Shown piece by piece: positions 33,173 to 41,868 of a stretch of 64,000 nt of DNA (positions are counted from its first letter, which is position 1; the number at the start of each line of letters is the position of its first letter). Below the pieces are notes generated by a model. It searched no databases. It worked only from the letters and a program-made list of their open reading frames with translations, and was not told the DNA's origin. The position numbers were made by a program, and so were the translations under genes. The DNA is from Paraburkholderia dilworthii. Lineage in GTDB: Bacteria > Pseudomonadota > Gammaproteobacteria > Burkholderiales > Burkholderiaceae. Where the stretch lies: the NCBI RefSeq assembly GCF_000472525.1, contig NZ_AWZT01000012.1, positions 86,319-150,318 on the forward strand, in the 5' to 3' direction.

Positions 33173-35022
33173 GCTCGAATAAAGAAGTTGTCCAGCATTT
33201 GTTTGGCGACTATCGCGCTGAATGGTCGCAACCGGACTTCGCAGCACTGTTCACGCCTCCGCCGTACACCGAAAAGCTGGTACACCCAAGACCTAGCTTT
33301 CTGGTCGGAGGGCGGGGGACCGGAAAGACGACGGCATTGCGATCGCTTCGCTTTGACGCTGCCTATGCGCGGTCCCAAGCATCTGACTTCGGTTCAGATG
33401 GCTTGCCGCACTATGGAATCTATGTCCGGATCAACAAGAATCGGGTGCGTGCATTTTCGATCACCGAACTCTGTCCGCCTGATCGGCAGCGCGCGTTCGC
33501 CCACTACTTCAACATTCTCACTTGTATCGAACTTTGCCAGCTCTCAAGCTGGCTCGAGCGTGATCGTCCATCGGGTACACCGATCACAGTCCACGCGGTA
33601 GCAGCAACGTTCGGACTGTCCGACGTGAGCGACCCTCGAGCTCTTCAGGCGGCTCTCACGTCGGCTTTGGCGGGGCTAGAGTTGTACGTTAACAATGGTG
33701 GTCGCACAACTCCACCTGTCCTTTCCTCGAGCGATGCTCCGCTCAAAGCTTTTGCTTCAGTCCTGGCTGACGCGGGATACCTGAAGGAAAAGCTGCTTTT
33801 CTGCTGCATTGACGAGTACGAAAATTTGGCGATGGAACAGCAGTCGATGCTCAACGCGTATATCAAGCATTCAGAGCCGCCACTGTCGTATAAGGTCGGT
33901 ATGCGTCGGGGCGGCCTTAAGACCCATCATACGCTCGACGAAGGAGATCAGCTCTCTACTCCCGATGACTTCGCCATCATCGACATCGCGGAGGAGCGAT
34001 TTGACACGTTTGCTGAGACTGTGGCGAATCAACGGCTGTCGAGCGCGAAAAAGCGCGGCGTTCCGGTCCCCGAGTCGCTTGCCGATTTACTGCCGGACAT
34101 GTCGTTTGAGGAGGAGGCAAAGGGGCTGGGATGTGCGCGTGTGGCAGCCCTGGCTGAACACGGACTTGGGGATGCGCCAGCGGAAGTGCGCGACTGGTTT
34201 GCGTCGCTCCCAGACACAAGATCATATTTCCTTCAATACTGGCACGAAAGCTCCGGGGAGCCTTTGCTCGAGTTGGCGAAGAATTGGATGGCGAAACCGT
34301 CTGAATGGGAAACCAGAATTGGCAACCACGGCGTGTCGAGCCTGTTCTGGTTGTCGAAGGGACGCAAGGGGGCCCGAATTCGGAAATATTACGCCGGAGT
34401 CGGCACCTATCTGGCGCTCGCATCCGGCAACATTCGGTTCTTTTTGGAGCTCATTGACGAAGCCATCCAGAGTCAGCTCGGACTTGGATGGGACGGCGAA
34501 ACGCCATTGGTTTTGTACGCTCGTGCGCAGACTGAATCGGCGCGCCTCGTCGGGAAACGTCGACTTGCTCAACTTGAAGGACTCAGCGAGCGCGGAGTGG
34601 AAATCAAGCGTCTTGTACTTGCGATCGGCAAGACGTTCTTCGAGTTCGCTCGCGATCCGATTGGAAGAGCGCCGGAACAGAATTCGTTCGTGGTAACGGG
34701 GGATTCCGCTTCGCGCGCAATGATCCAGCCGATCCTTGATGACGGTGTGGCGAACCTCGCATTTGAGGTAACCGCTAAAACGAAGCCAACATCTGAACTC
34801 GAGATGAAGGACGACGAATATCGCCTCCACCCCATCTTTTGCGCATTCTTTGAGTATTCGCATCGACGGAAGCGTCGGGTCACTTTCCGGGCCAGTAGCT
34901 TGTTAAAACTTTCCACCCGCCCATCCGCGGCATTGTCGGAGATGCTGAACACTGGGAACCCCGCACCGACCGATGAGCTTCCGGCTCAGCTCGCGATGTT
35001 TACCGATTTCTATGAGGGTTGA
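33169..35022 (+). CDS. ORC/CDC6-like AAA+ ATPase of a conflict system
   Basis: 617 residues from ATG 33169 (ATGA overlap with the PRTase-like gene); an ATG at 33145 would also be in frame. Walker A is GGRGTGKTTALRSL (47-60). Walker B is LLFCCIDEYENL (209-220), with Asp-Glu as in AAA+ proteins. The C-terminal third is probably a winged-helix region (HPIFCAFFEYSHRRKRRVTF). The pair PRTase-like plus ORC-CDC6-like ATPase is known from predicted NTP-dependent conflict systems. The ATPase probably senses invading DNA and controls the PRTase-like effector. Coupled to the next gene (3 bases apart). Confidence 0.65.
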   Translation: MSSNKEVVQHLFGDYRAEWSQPDFAALFTPPPYTEKLVHPRPSFLVGGRGTGKTTALRSLRFDAAYARSQASDFGSDGLPHYGIYVRINKNRVRAFSITELCPPDRQRAFAHYFNILTCIELCQLSSWLERDRPSGTPITVHAVAATFGLSDVSDPRALQAALTSALAGLELYVNNGGRTTPPVLSSSDAPLKAFASVLADAGYLKEKLLFCCIDEYENLAMEQQSMLNAYIKHSEPPLSYKVGMRRGGLKTHHTLDEGDQLSTPDDFAIIDIAEERFDTFAETVANQRLSSAKKRGVPVPESLADLLPDMSFEEEAKGLGCARVAALAEHGLGDAPAEVRDWFASLPDTRSYFLQYWHESSGEPLLELAKNWMAKPSEWETRIGNHGVSSLFWLSKGRKGARIRKYYAGVGTYLALASGNIRFFLELIDEAIQSQLGLGWDGETPLVLYARAQTESARLVGKRRLAQLEGLSERGVEIKRLVLAIGKTFFEFARDPIGRAPEQNSFVVTGDSASRAMIQPILDDGVANLAFEVTAKTKPTSELEMKDDEYRLHPIFCAFFEYSHRRKRRVTFRASSLLKLSTRPSAALSEMLNTGNPAPTDELPAQLAMFTDFYEG

Positions 35023-35025
35023 TTG

Positions 35026-35967
35026 ATGAATCGTTACATCGCGCATGACGGCCATACCCAGACAGTGCCGGCACTGAAGGAAGACCTTCTAGGTGAGGAC
35101 GCCTTCTATGTTTTCGGAGCCTTCAGCGAGGAACACAGACTGCAGCAAGCCATTTGGCGCGAAATGCTCGAGAAACGCCCGGCACAATGTGTTCAGATTG
35201 TTGAACAGCAAGATACAGCGATGTCCTATAGGTTGGCTGGGACCGACGCATCAGTGGGGCTTTCGGATAACGAGGGCCTTAAGAGGATTTTTAATCGTAG
35301 CGTAGTCTATGTCGACATAACCGGCCTCAACCATAGCGTCTGGGCTGCACTGCTGCGGGTGTTTTTGCCGGACTTCGATTCGATCTATTTTATCTACACA
35401 GAGCCTGGTGCTTACAAGGAGCATGAGAGCCCGTCGTCATCGAGTCTCTTTGATCTTACCGCAACGTTTGGCGGGGTCTCCCCACTTCCAGGTATGGCAA
35501 ACCTCGCAGGGCCCGATCGTCATGTGAAGAGTGTGCTCGTTCCGTTCCTCGGCTTCGAAAGTGCGCGGCCGAAACACATCGCGCTGGATTTTGATCCACA
35601 GCCACAGGTCATGCCGGTCGTTGGTCTACCGGGGTTCAAGACCGATTATCCTCAGATCACGATATCCACGAACAACGAATTTCTTAGCGAAGCGCGAGCC
35701 TATGAGCATATCCGGTATGCGCGCGCTAGTTGCCCGTTTGAAGCATATTCGGCGCTGTTTGAGATCCACCGAGACAATCCGGGCTGCTTTCTACACATTG
35801 CGCCTACGGGTACAAAACCCCATGCGCTCGGTGCGGTCTGGTACGCGCTTGACCATCCGCGAGATACTGAGATCATCTACGACCATCCAATCAGAAAGGG
35901 AAAGCGTACAACGGGTGTCGGTCCCACTCACATTTATTGCATAAAGCCGCGCCATGCTTACATCTGA
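35026..35967 (+). CDS. Unknown Rossmann-like protein with CARF-like motif
   Basis: 313 residues from ATG 35026 (MNRYIAHDGHTQTVPALKED). I do not recognise a named family. It has alternating strands and helices: VVYVDITGLNHSVWAALLRV (about 103-122), then IYFIYTEPGAY, and FLHIAPTGTKPHALGAVWYA followed by DTEIIYDHP near the C-terminus. The T-G-T-K-P turn with a helix after it resembles the TGGTK turn of CARF and HFX_2341-type ligand-sensing domains. It might sense a nucleotide signal for the system. It overlaps the methyltransferase gene by 14 bases, so it belongs to the operon. The CARF likeness is inference. Confidence 0.5.
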   Translation: MNRYIAHDGHTQTVPALKEDLLGEDAFYVFGAFSEEHRLQQAIWREMLEKRPAQCVQIVEQQDTAMSYRLAGTDASVGLSDNEGLKRIFNRSVVYVDITGLNHSVWAALLRVFLPDFDSIYFIYTEPGAYKEHESPSSSSLFDLTATFGGVSPLPGMANLAGPDRHVKSVLVPFLGFESARPKHIALDFDPQPQVMPVVGLPGFKTDYPQITISTNNEFLSEARAYEHIRYARASCPFEAYSALFEIHRDNPGCFLHIAPTGTKPHALGAVWYALDHPRDTEIIYDHPIRKGKRTTGVGPTHIYCIKPRHAYI

Positions 35968-37021
35968 TACGGATGCTTACTACTCGCCGGGACATGTTGC
36001 AGATGTTGTCGCACAAACTCTCAGAGGTTCGAGATTGAAGTCAGTCCTCGACAGTCATTGCGGCAGAGGTGCGCTTCTCGATGCCGTTGAAAGATGGTTC
36101 CCCGCCGTCCACTGCGCTGGCATCGATTTGGACGGAAGCGCGATTTCACATCTAAAAAAAGCGCGACCCCATTGGACGCTCATTCGCGGTGACTCTCTCG
36201 CCCGGGTAACGTGGGAGAAAGTGCATTCGAAGTTAAATAGGAGCGTCGACGTCGCCGTGCTCAATCCACCGTTCAGCATGGGTCAGGCCAAGGGTGTTGA
36301 CATCGCGCTTGACGAAAAGACGATTCGAGGGAGCTTGGCAATGGCTCACGTCATTACGACGATCGAACATTCGAAACCCAAACGGGTAGTTGCGATTCTC
36401 CCGGAGTCAACTATGTTCGCCGACATGGATAGGCAGGGACGAGCAGTGGTGGAATCGCTCTATGACGTGCAAGTTGTTTCCCAGTTCAAGAGTTCGACGT
36501 TCCGTGGGGCGAGGGCAAACTCCCTGCTGGTAGCAATGACCAAACGAAAGAGTCAACGTTCGGGAACACCCGCCGAGAACGTAAAGCATTCTGGTATTAG
36601 AAGCACGATTGTGCGGGGCGGGCTACCTTGTTTCGAAGCCGTTCCGGCAAGTCGCGGATTGCCCTTCATCCACTCGACTGATATCAAGCATCTTGTTAGG
36701 GGGGCCGCGATTTCGTCGCTCCCCAAGGTTCGACCGTTCACGCGTGGGATTTCCATCGGCCACATGATTTTATTGCCACGTGTCGGGGTACCAAAAAAAG
36801 AAAACATTTGCGCATGGTTTGCCGACTCGGAGGTGCAACTCTCCGACTGCGTTCTTGCTTTGCAGTGTCAAAGCGCAAGCATCGCCGAGAGAGGAGCCCG
36901 GATTATTCACAAAGAGTACGCAACACTTGTTGGTCTCTATCGGGGTACGGGGGCGCGATATGTCACCGTGGACCGTTTGACTGCGTGGTCAGGAACCGTT
37001 TTGAACACTGCACAAGGCTAG
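35954..37021 (+). CDS. N6-adenine-type DNA methyltransferase
   Basis: 355 residues. Motif I VLDSHCGRGA (31-40) binds SAM; the catalytic motif NPPF (104-107) marks an amino-methyltransferase; AGIDLDGSAI (55-64) is motif II. The first ~200 residues are the Class I methyltransferase fold, and the C-terminal ~150 (HIGHMILLPRVGVPKKENIC and after) likely give target recognition, as in type I and IIG enzymes. It overlaps the previous gene. In a conflict system it would mark host DNA as self, giving a restriction-modification-like logic. Confidence 0.75.
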   Translation: MLTSDTDAYYSPGHVADVVAQTLRGSRLKSVLDSHCGRGALLDAVERWFPAVHCAGIDLDGSAISHLKKARPHWTLIRGDSLARVTWEKVHSKLNRSVDVAVLNPPFSMGQAKGVDIALDEKTIRGSLAMAHVITTIEHSKPKRVVAILPESTMFADMDRQGRAVVESLYDVQVVSQFKSSTFRGARANSLLVAMTKRKSQRSGTPAENVKHSGIRSTIVRGGLPCFEAVPASRGLPFIHSTDIKHLVRGAAISSLPKVRPFTRGISIGHMILLPRVGVPKKENICAWFADSEVQLSDCVLALQCQSASIAERGARIIHKEYATLVGLYRGTGARYVTVDRLTAWSGTVLNTAQG

Positions 37022-37108
37022 CTTGAGTTGCCAGGATGATACCGCTCCCGTCACGCATGCATTGCGGGCATGCTGTTGAGAGGTCGAAAATAACAAAAAG
37101 GAAATCCA

Positions 37109-38542
37109 TTGACGAGTCACTTCAGCTACTGGCTTCCAAAGAGAGCCGCGAAGGTTGCATCAAAGTTTCCGGGGGACTTCACTCCAGTCAGAAAGAGTCC
37201 GTTCGACAGGTTACACACACTGAACTTGCGATCTAAGGTATCGCGTCATGAACTTGCACGCGCCGCGTTCGAAACGGGTTATGGACCTAAAAAAGATTGG
37301 CCATCAACGCTGCTCATGGGAGGGCCGGAGCGGACCGCACTGAGCGCGTTCTTGAGTGCACGGGTGGAATGGGTGCTAAGCATGTTTGACATTTCGAACG
37401 GCCAGATTAGGCCGCAGAATTTTTCTCGCTACGTCGAGTCGTCAGAATGGAGCACTGTGTCCTATTACATGGGACAGATCGCTGCGCGAATAGCAGCCGA
37501 TCGCTAGCTACCCGCGGACCGGCTGCCGTGTAAGGCATTGCATCAAGCGATTTTCACCTCGGCAGCTTTCGTCACTCCGGCCTCGCTGATTGCCACAAGA
37601 TCTACGAAGACTGTTGCCGCGGGCCGTAAACTGACTGTCAAAAGTGAGAAGGTGCCAGACTTGCTAATCATTGATCGCCGTGGCGAATGGCATCTGTTCG
37701 AAGCGAAAGGCGGGCGTACTAACTATAGATCGCCAGCAGTGATCAAGGCGCTTGACCAGCTTGACGCCATTGCAACGATTGGGAAGCCTAGCGCGCTGTC
37801 GCCACCGGTCAGCAGAGTATGCGCATTTGCGAAGCTGAATCGGCCGCGCCAGACTGTGAAGGCGATTGGCTTCGATGTTGTCGATCCACCGGAACGCGAA
37901 CCCGGCGGCGTTGCGCTGGAAATATTGACAGAGGTAGCCCAGCTTTTGACTGCATCCCTTCAGTACGACATTCTCGACACGCTGACTCGAGTGCCCATGC
38001 CGCCTGAGCTTATAAGGGAAACGGAAGGACAACGGGATCTCCGCCGGATCGGACGAGGTAACGTATATGTTGCAATGCCGCATAGAGGTTTAATCAACGC
38101 GTTTGCGTTCGAAATTGCGGTGTATCAGCGCATTCGCCAGCATCTGCAAGGCCGCGGTGGCGTTGGTGTTTTATCGCAGGCAGCCTGGCTAACTGGAATG
38201 TTCCAGGAGGCCGCGCTTCACGATCGAGATGGCGGAATTCCAATAGAGCGAACGGACAGATCCCGAGCCGCGATTAGCGCTGCCCTTCGACGTTCGGGGC
38301 AGACCAATGACCCGACCCGTGTGCTGGAAAACCTCGCGCAAGAGCTTGAATTGAACCGTCTATGGCATGAGTTCGAGGAAAAGAGCGAAAAGCATCTTTC
38401 GGACTTTTCGAAAGAGTTTATGCCCGTATTGGCGCAGAGCAAACCGCTACTTGGGCAAGGGGGGGCCATATACTTCTCAATAGAAGACGCAGCGACCAAT
38501 GCCCATGCTCGCGATGAAGGAAACAGTCAAGCGGCGGTGTAG
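37109..38542 (+). pseudogene. PD-(D/E)xK nuclease candidate interrupted by an in-frame amber codon
   Basis: A TTG at 37109 with AAAAAGGAAA just before it opens a frame of 132 codons that stops at TAG 37505-37507. The same frame stays open from 37508 to 38542. The second part has no good start (TTG 37538, no clear ribosome-binding site), so this reads best as one ~477-residue gene with one nonsense codon. The downstream part contains VPDLLIIDRRGEWHLFEAKG (Asp41, Glu55, Lys57 counted from 37538), a clear PD-(D/E)xK nuclease motif. It may be the effector nuclease partner of the methyltransferase. Alternatives are two separate genes or suppression of the amber codon. Confidence 0.55.
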
Positions 38543-39104
38543 GAAGAAAAAAAAGACTAAGGACGCTTGGGATATCGTTGTTGATGTTGCGCAAATTCTT
38601 TCCGCACTCGGCACGTGCGGTGCAGTCATCGTTTCGCTTCATCTTTCGAGTCGGGGTCGCAAGCCGACGGCTAGGGTCGTCTTGGACGTGCACAGATTTC
38701 CATTCGTTCAACCGATCCTTCCGACAGAGGGCCGACTCGTTATAACAAACACTGGTGATCGGGAAGCAGTTGTTCTTGCGGCGCGCTGGCGAGTGCGTCA
38801 AAAGCCCGAGACTGAGCACCTTGTCTCGCGCCATTACGATGACGACGAAAATCGAGTGGATCTCACTTGGGCAAACTTTCGTCCAGGCGTTCCGTATCCG
38901 TTCGTCGTACCATACGCCGAGAACGTCCGGCACCTTCGAACTCTGCTCGGTTTGGCGGGTCCGCTTCCTCGGACGCGGCTACAAGACGTATATCTCGAGC
39001 ACGAATTCGCAACAGGGGACGTTCATAAAGAGCGACTGCCGTCAGCCTTTGCAGCTGAAATCACAAAATACTCCGAACTCGAGATCGTGGTGCCAAACCC
39101 ATGA
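38499..39104 (+). CDS. Membrane-anchored protein of unknown function
   Basis: 201 residues from ATG 38499, overlapping the end of the nuclease candidate; later ATGs at 38505 and 38514 are possible. A basic N-terminus (KRRCRKKKKTK) is followed by one hydrophobic helix (IVVDVAQILSALGTCGAVIV), then a ~150-residue domain that predicts mostly beta strands (GRLVITNTGDREAVVLAARW). This beta domain, with ITNTG, resembles immunoglobulin-like folds seen in small membrane proteins near defence genes. Function unknown. It is part of the same gene run. Confidence 0.5.
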   Translation: MPMLAMKETVKRRCRKKKKTKDAWDIVVDVAQILSALGTCGAVIVSLHLSSRGRKPTARVVLDVHRFPFVQPILPTEGRLVITNTGDREAVVLAARWRVRQKPETEHLVSRHYDDDENRVDLTWANFRPGVPYPFVVPYAENVRHLRTLLGLAGPLPRTRLQDVYLEHEFATGDVHKERLPSAFAAEITKYSELEIVVPNP

Positions 39105-39195
39105 TCCTGTTCATGACAGAACTGCAAGCGGGTGACGCAAACCGCGAAGAGAAAGATCAACGGACTGATCGAACATCCATGAGGGCAAGAGCGTT

Positions 39196-39921
39196 ATGTC
39201 GCCGCTGAGTCATTCATTCGAGGATCTAGCGCAATCGTTGCGGATCCTGCTTGAGGCCAATTTCAGTGCAGAACGCGGAGGGTTGCTACGCGTCGATAGG
39301 GCGGAAGCCGCTGGCAACGTCGAAAGCGCTCTAACGGGAGTTCTGAACGCGTTCCATAGTCTATATGACGCTATGTCAAAAGCGGGCTTGCAAAGCGAGC
39401 CGGCGTGGTACGCGACTCCGGAGCTTGCCACAATGCTAGTTCTGCGGAACGCCCGCCACCACAATCACGCCCATAAGATTCGTACTGTCTACAATTACTA
39501 TGCACATGAAACAGAGAAACTTGGCGAGTTCGAGCATTATGTGTTTGTAGATTTTCCCGTTGAAGATAACGGCGGCGATACTTTCGATGTCTACCTCTCG
39601 TGGAACGATCTTGAGTCGCTTCTGCTTATGCCCGCTAAAGAAGCTGCTGTGAAAGCGGAAACAGCCGATGCAGTAAGGAAATATCTGAGGGCGGATCGGT
39701 TTGGCGAGTACGCGAGCGCCGCTCGACTCAGCCCCTCCAGAGTGATGTTCAACGTTGTGCCGCTGATCGCGAATGCGGGCTGCAAGGTTGCACGGCATTT
39801 AACTGGAAAAATCGATATCCGTTCAACTGAGGCTGAGTCGTTCCTGCGCCTATTCAATGTCCTCGGTCAAGCGGACACTGAGAAACCCGAAGTGTACATT
39901 CGTGCTGTCGCATGGAACTAA
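39196..39921 (+). CDS. Hypothetical protein at the end of the defence-like island
   Basis: 241 residues from ATG 39196. No family recognised. It predicts mainly helices (FEDLAQSLRILLEANFSAER, ALTGVLNAFHSLYDAMSKAG), with a pair RNARHHNHAHKIRTVYNYY that is rich in His and could bind metal. It is 91 bases after the previous gene on the same strand. It may be part of the system or an unrelated gene carried with it. Confidence 0.5.
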   Translation: MSPLSHSFEDLAQSLRILLEANFSAERGGLLRVDRAEAAGNVESALTGVLNAFHSLYDAMSKAGLQSEPAWYATPELATMLVLRNARHHNHAHKIRTVYNYYAHETEKLGEFEHYVFVDFPVEDNGGDTFDVYLSWNDLESLLLMPAKEAAVKAETADAVRKYLRADRFGEYASAARLSPSRVMFNVVPLIANAGCKVARHLTGKIDIRSTEAESFLRLFNVLGQADTEKPEVYIRAVAWN

Positions 39922-39989
39922 AGCGCGACTCTTTCCAATGCAGACAGGATGCATCGGAGTGTGACAGGAGAGCCAACGTGCGTAGCCGT

Positions 39990-40170
39990 CCGAATCCTGA
40001 CGCCACCCCTTGTACGTCTAGAGGCGCGGTCCGCCGTGTCTCAAGCTGGGCTTCGATGTCCAACCATTGCAATTCGATCCAGGCGTGGTCTTCTCGCAGG
40101 CGTTCGACGACCCGGTGCACTGTCGCGTCGCTGCCGGCCAGCAGTGGTGGAAAGACGAACCGTTTGTTGA
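39990..40170 (-). pseudogene. Possible hemerythrin-like gene fragment
   Basis: The minus strand encodes KRFVFPPLLAGSDATVHRVV followed by ERLREDHAWIELQWLDIEAQ, which has the helix pattern and DH-x-WIE motif of hemerythrin-like proteins. There is no start upstream that is not in the transposon end, and the tail after residue ~60 does not match. It looks like a fragment cut by the transposon whose end is at about 40174. Confidence 0.3.
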
Positions 40171-40173
40171 TGT

Positions 40174-40353
40174 TCGTTAATTCTGCTAGCCACGTCCACA
40201 TCTTGCGCTAGCGGAACAAAGGTCCGCGAGCCATGCTCAGCAGGCCTTAGCGGCGAAATTCGTCCTTTTAACGCGTTGCGTTCCGGCAACGGATGCACGT
40301 CCGTTTGTCCGTTAATTTTGCTAGCGGGTCGACGTGTCCTTTAATTCCGCTAA
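40174..40353. repeat. Transposase-binding-type repeats at transposon end
   Basis: Four related ~19-base motifs: GTTCGTTAATTCTGCTAGC (40174-40192), GTCCGTTAATTTTGCTAGC (40307-40325), GTCCTTTAATTCCGCTAA (40336-40353), and an inverted copy TTAGCGGCGAAATTCGTCC (40247-40265). They lie just upstream of tniA, as the multiple TniA/TnsB-binding sites at ends of Tn5053/Tn7-like elements do. The outermost copy is preceded by T, giving 5'-TG, so 40173 may be the transposon boundary. The matching right end was not found. Confidence 0.6.
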
Positions 40354-40684
40354 ATGCGTTCAACGGAAGTCGATGAGGGGCTGCGATGGCGGATGCGAGC
40401 GTGACGAACGACCGTGCTGCGAAAGTGGCATCAGTGCTTCGGCCATTGGGGCGGGGACCGCTTTCACGAGAACTGGCCGTTCTCGCCGGGCGCCTGCTCG
40501 GCGTGCATTGGACAACGGTGTATCGTCTGCGCCGGAGATTTTTAACCGATCCTGTAGCGAGTTCCGTCGCTCCGCATCGCCGAGGCCCATCGATTGGCGG
40601 CGGTCGGTTGGGGGACGACGTCGATAAGGTGATCGACGAAGTAGTGACCTTGCCCTCGTTTGACGAATCCCATAGCTGGGTGAA

Positions 40685-41575
40685 TTATGCGGCTTCGCCT
40701 CTCTGAGCTGCGACCCAGTTCTTTTCGAACGTCATGGGGCTGACGTAATTGAGCGTCGAGTGTAACCGGCATGCATTGTAAAAACCCAGCCAGTCAATTA
40801 CCTCATCCATCGCGGCACGCCGCGTGGCGAAATGTCTTCCATGCATACGTGCGACCTTCAGCGAACCCCACAGACTTTCGGTCGGCGCATTATCCCAACA
40901 ATCGCCGCGTCGGCTCATCGACGAACGCATGCCATAGGCCTTCAACGTGTCCTGAAACAGGCCGCTGCAATACTGGCTACCCCTGTCGCTATGCACGATT
41001 ACGCCGGAGTCAGGGCGTCGCCGGAACCACGCCATGCGCAATGCGTCCGTGACCAGTTCGGCCTTCATGTGCGGCTGCATCGACCAGCCAACCACCTGCC
41101 GACTGAACAGGTCGATGATGACCGCGAGGTACACCCAGCCCTCGGCCGTCGCCAGATACGTGATGTCGGTTGTCCAGGTCTGGTTAGGCGCTGTGGCAGT
41201 GAAATTGCGCTCCAGCAGATTTGGCGCAACCGGCAAATCGTGGTTCGAGTTTGTCGTCGCGATGTACTTGCGCTTGTGGCGGGCTCGAATGCCGTGCTGC
41301 GCCATCAGCTTGCGAACCCGCTCCTTGCCCACGCGTACACCACGTGCGAGCAGTTCCTTCCACATGCGCGGCCAGCCGTATTCGCCCTTGACCTGTGTGT
41401 GAATGGCCTTGATGTTTGCGAGCAATGCATCGTTACTCACGCGGCTTCGGTGAGGCTTGTCCTGTACGCTGCGTCGCTGGCGCTGATGATATCCGCTGGG
41501 ACTGACTTCCAGCACTTCAGATAGCACCGAGACTGGCCAGTGGCGTCGATTACGCTCAATGAATGCGTACTTCAC
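40685..41575 (-). CDS. IS3 transposase OrfB (DDE)
   Basis: 296 residues starting with GTG at about 41575, overlapping orfA in the -1 frame. The DDE core is recognised from WTTDITYL (Asp), VIVHSDRGSQYCS (Asp) and DNAPTESLWGSLK (Glu). It is normally made as an OrfAB fusion by -1 frameshifting; a run of seven A followed by G in orfA (minus strand, 41611-41605) is a suitable slippery site. Confidence 0.9.
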   Translation of the reverse strand: MKYAFIERNRRHWPVSVLSEVLEVSPSGYHQRQRRSVQDKPHRSRVSNDALLANIKAIHTQVKGEYGWPRMWKELLARGVRVGKERVRKLMAQHGIRARHKRKYIATTNSNHDLPVAPNLLERNFTATAPNQTWTTDITYLATAEGWVYLAVIIDLFSRQVVGWSMQPHMKAELVTDALRMAWFRRRPDSGVIVHSDRGSQYCSGLFQDTLKAYGMRSSMSRRGDCWDNAPTESLWGSLKVARMHGRHFATRRAAMDEVIDWLGFYNACRLHSTLNYVSPMTFEKNWVAAQRGEAA

Positions 41576-41868
41576 ATCGACTCCCTGGCGAAGTACGCGG
41601 CGGCTTTTTTTAAAATATCGCGCTCCATCTTCAGGCGAGCTACTTCGGCACGCAGCCGCGCCAGCTCCATCTGTTCCGGGCTCACAGGCTTCGTGCCTGC
41701 GCCCGCCAGCTTGCCTTCCCGGTCAGCCTTCACCCAGTTGTACAGCGTCTGTTCAACCACGCCCAGTGTCGCCGCCACCGCTGCCATGCTTTGCCCGGCC
41801 TTGACCAGCCGCACCGCTTCCAGCTTGAACTCGAGCGTGTACTGCGCTCGCTTTGCCTTGCTTGTCAT
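41572..41868 (-). CDS. IS3 transposase OrfA
   Basis: 98 residues with a helix-turn-helix (FKLEAVRLVKAGQSMAAVAA, LGVVEQTLYNWVKA) and a C-terminal leucine-zipper-like stretch (LARLRAEVARLKMERDILKK). It binds the IS ends. The A7-G slippery run near its 3' end should shift ribosomes into orfB. Confidence 0.9.
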   Translation of the reverse strand: MTSKAKRAQYTLEFKLEAVRLVKAGQSMAAVAATLGVVEQTLYNWVKADREGKLAGAGTKPVSPEQMELARLRAEVARLKMERDILKKAAAYFARESM

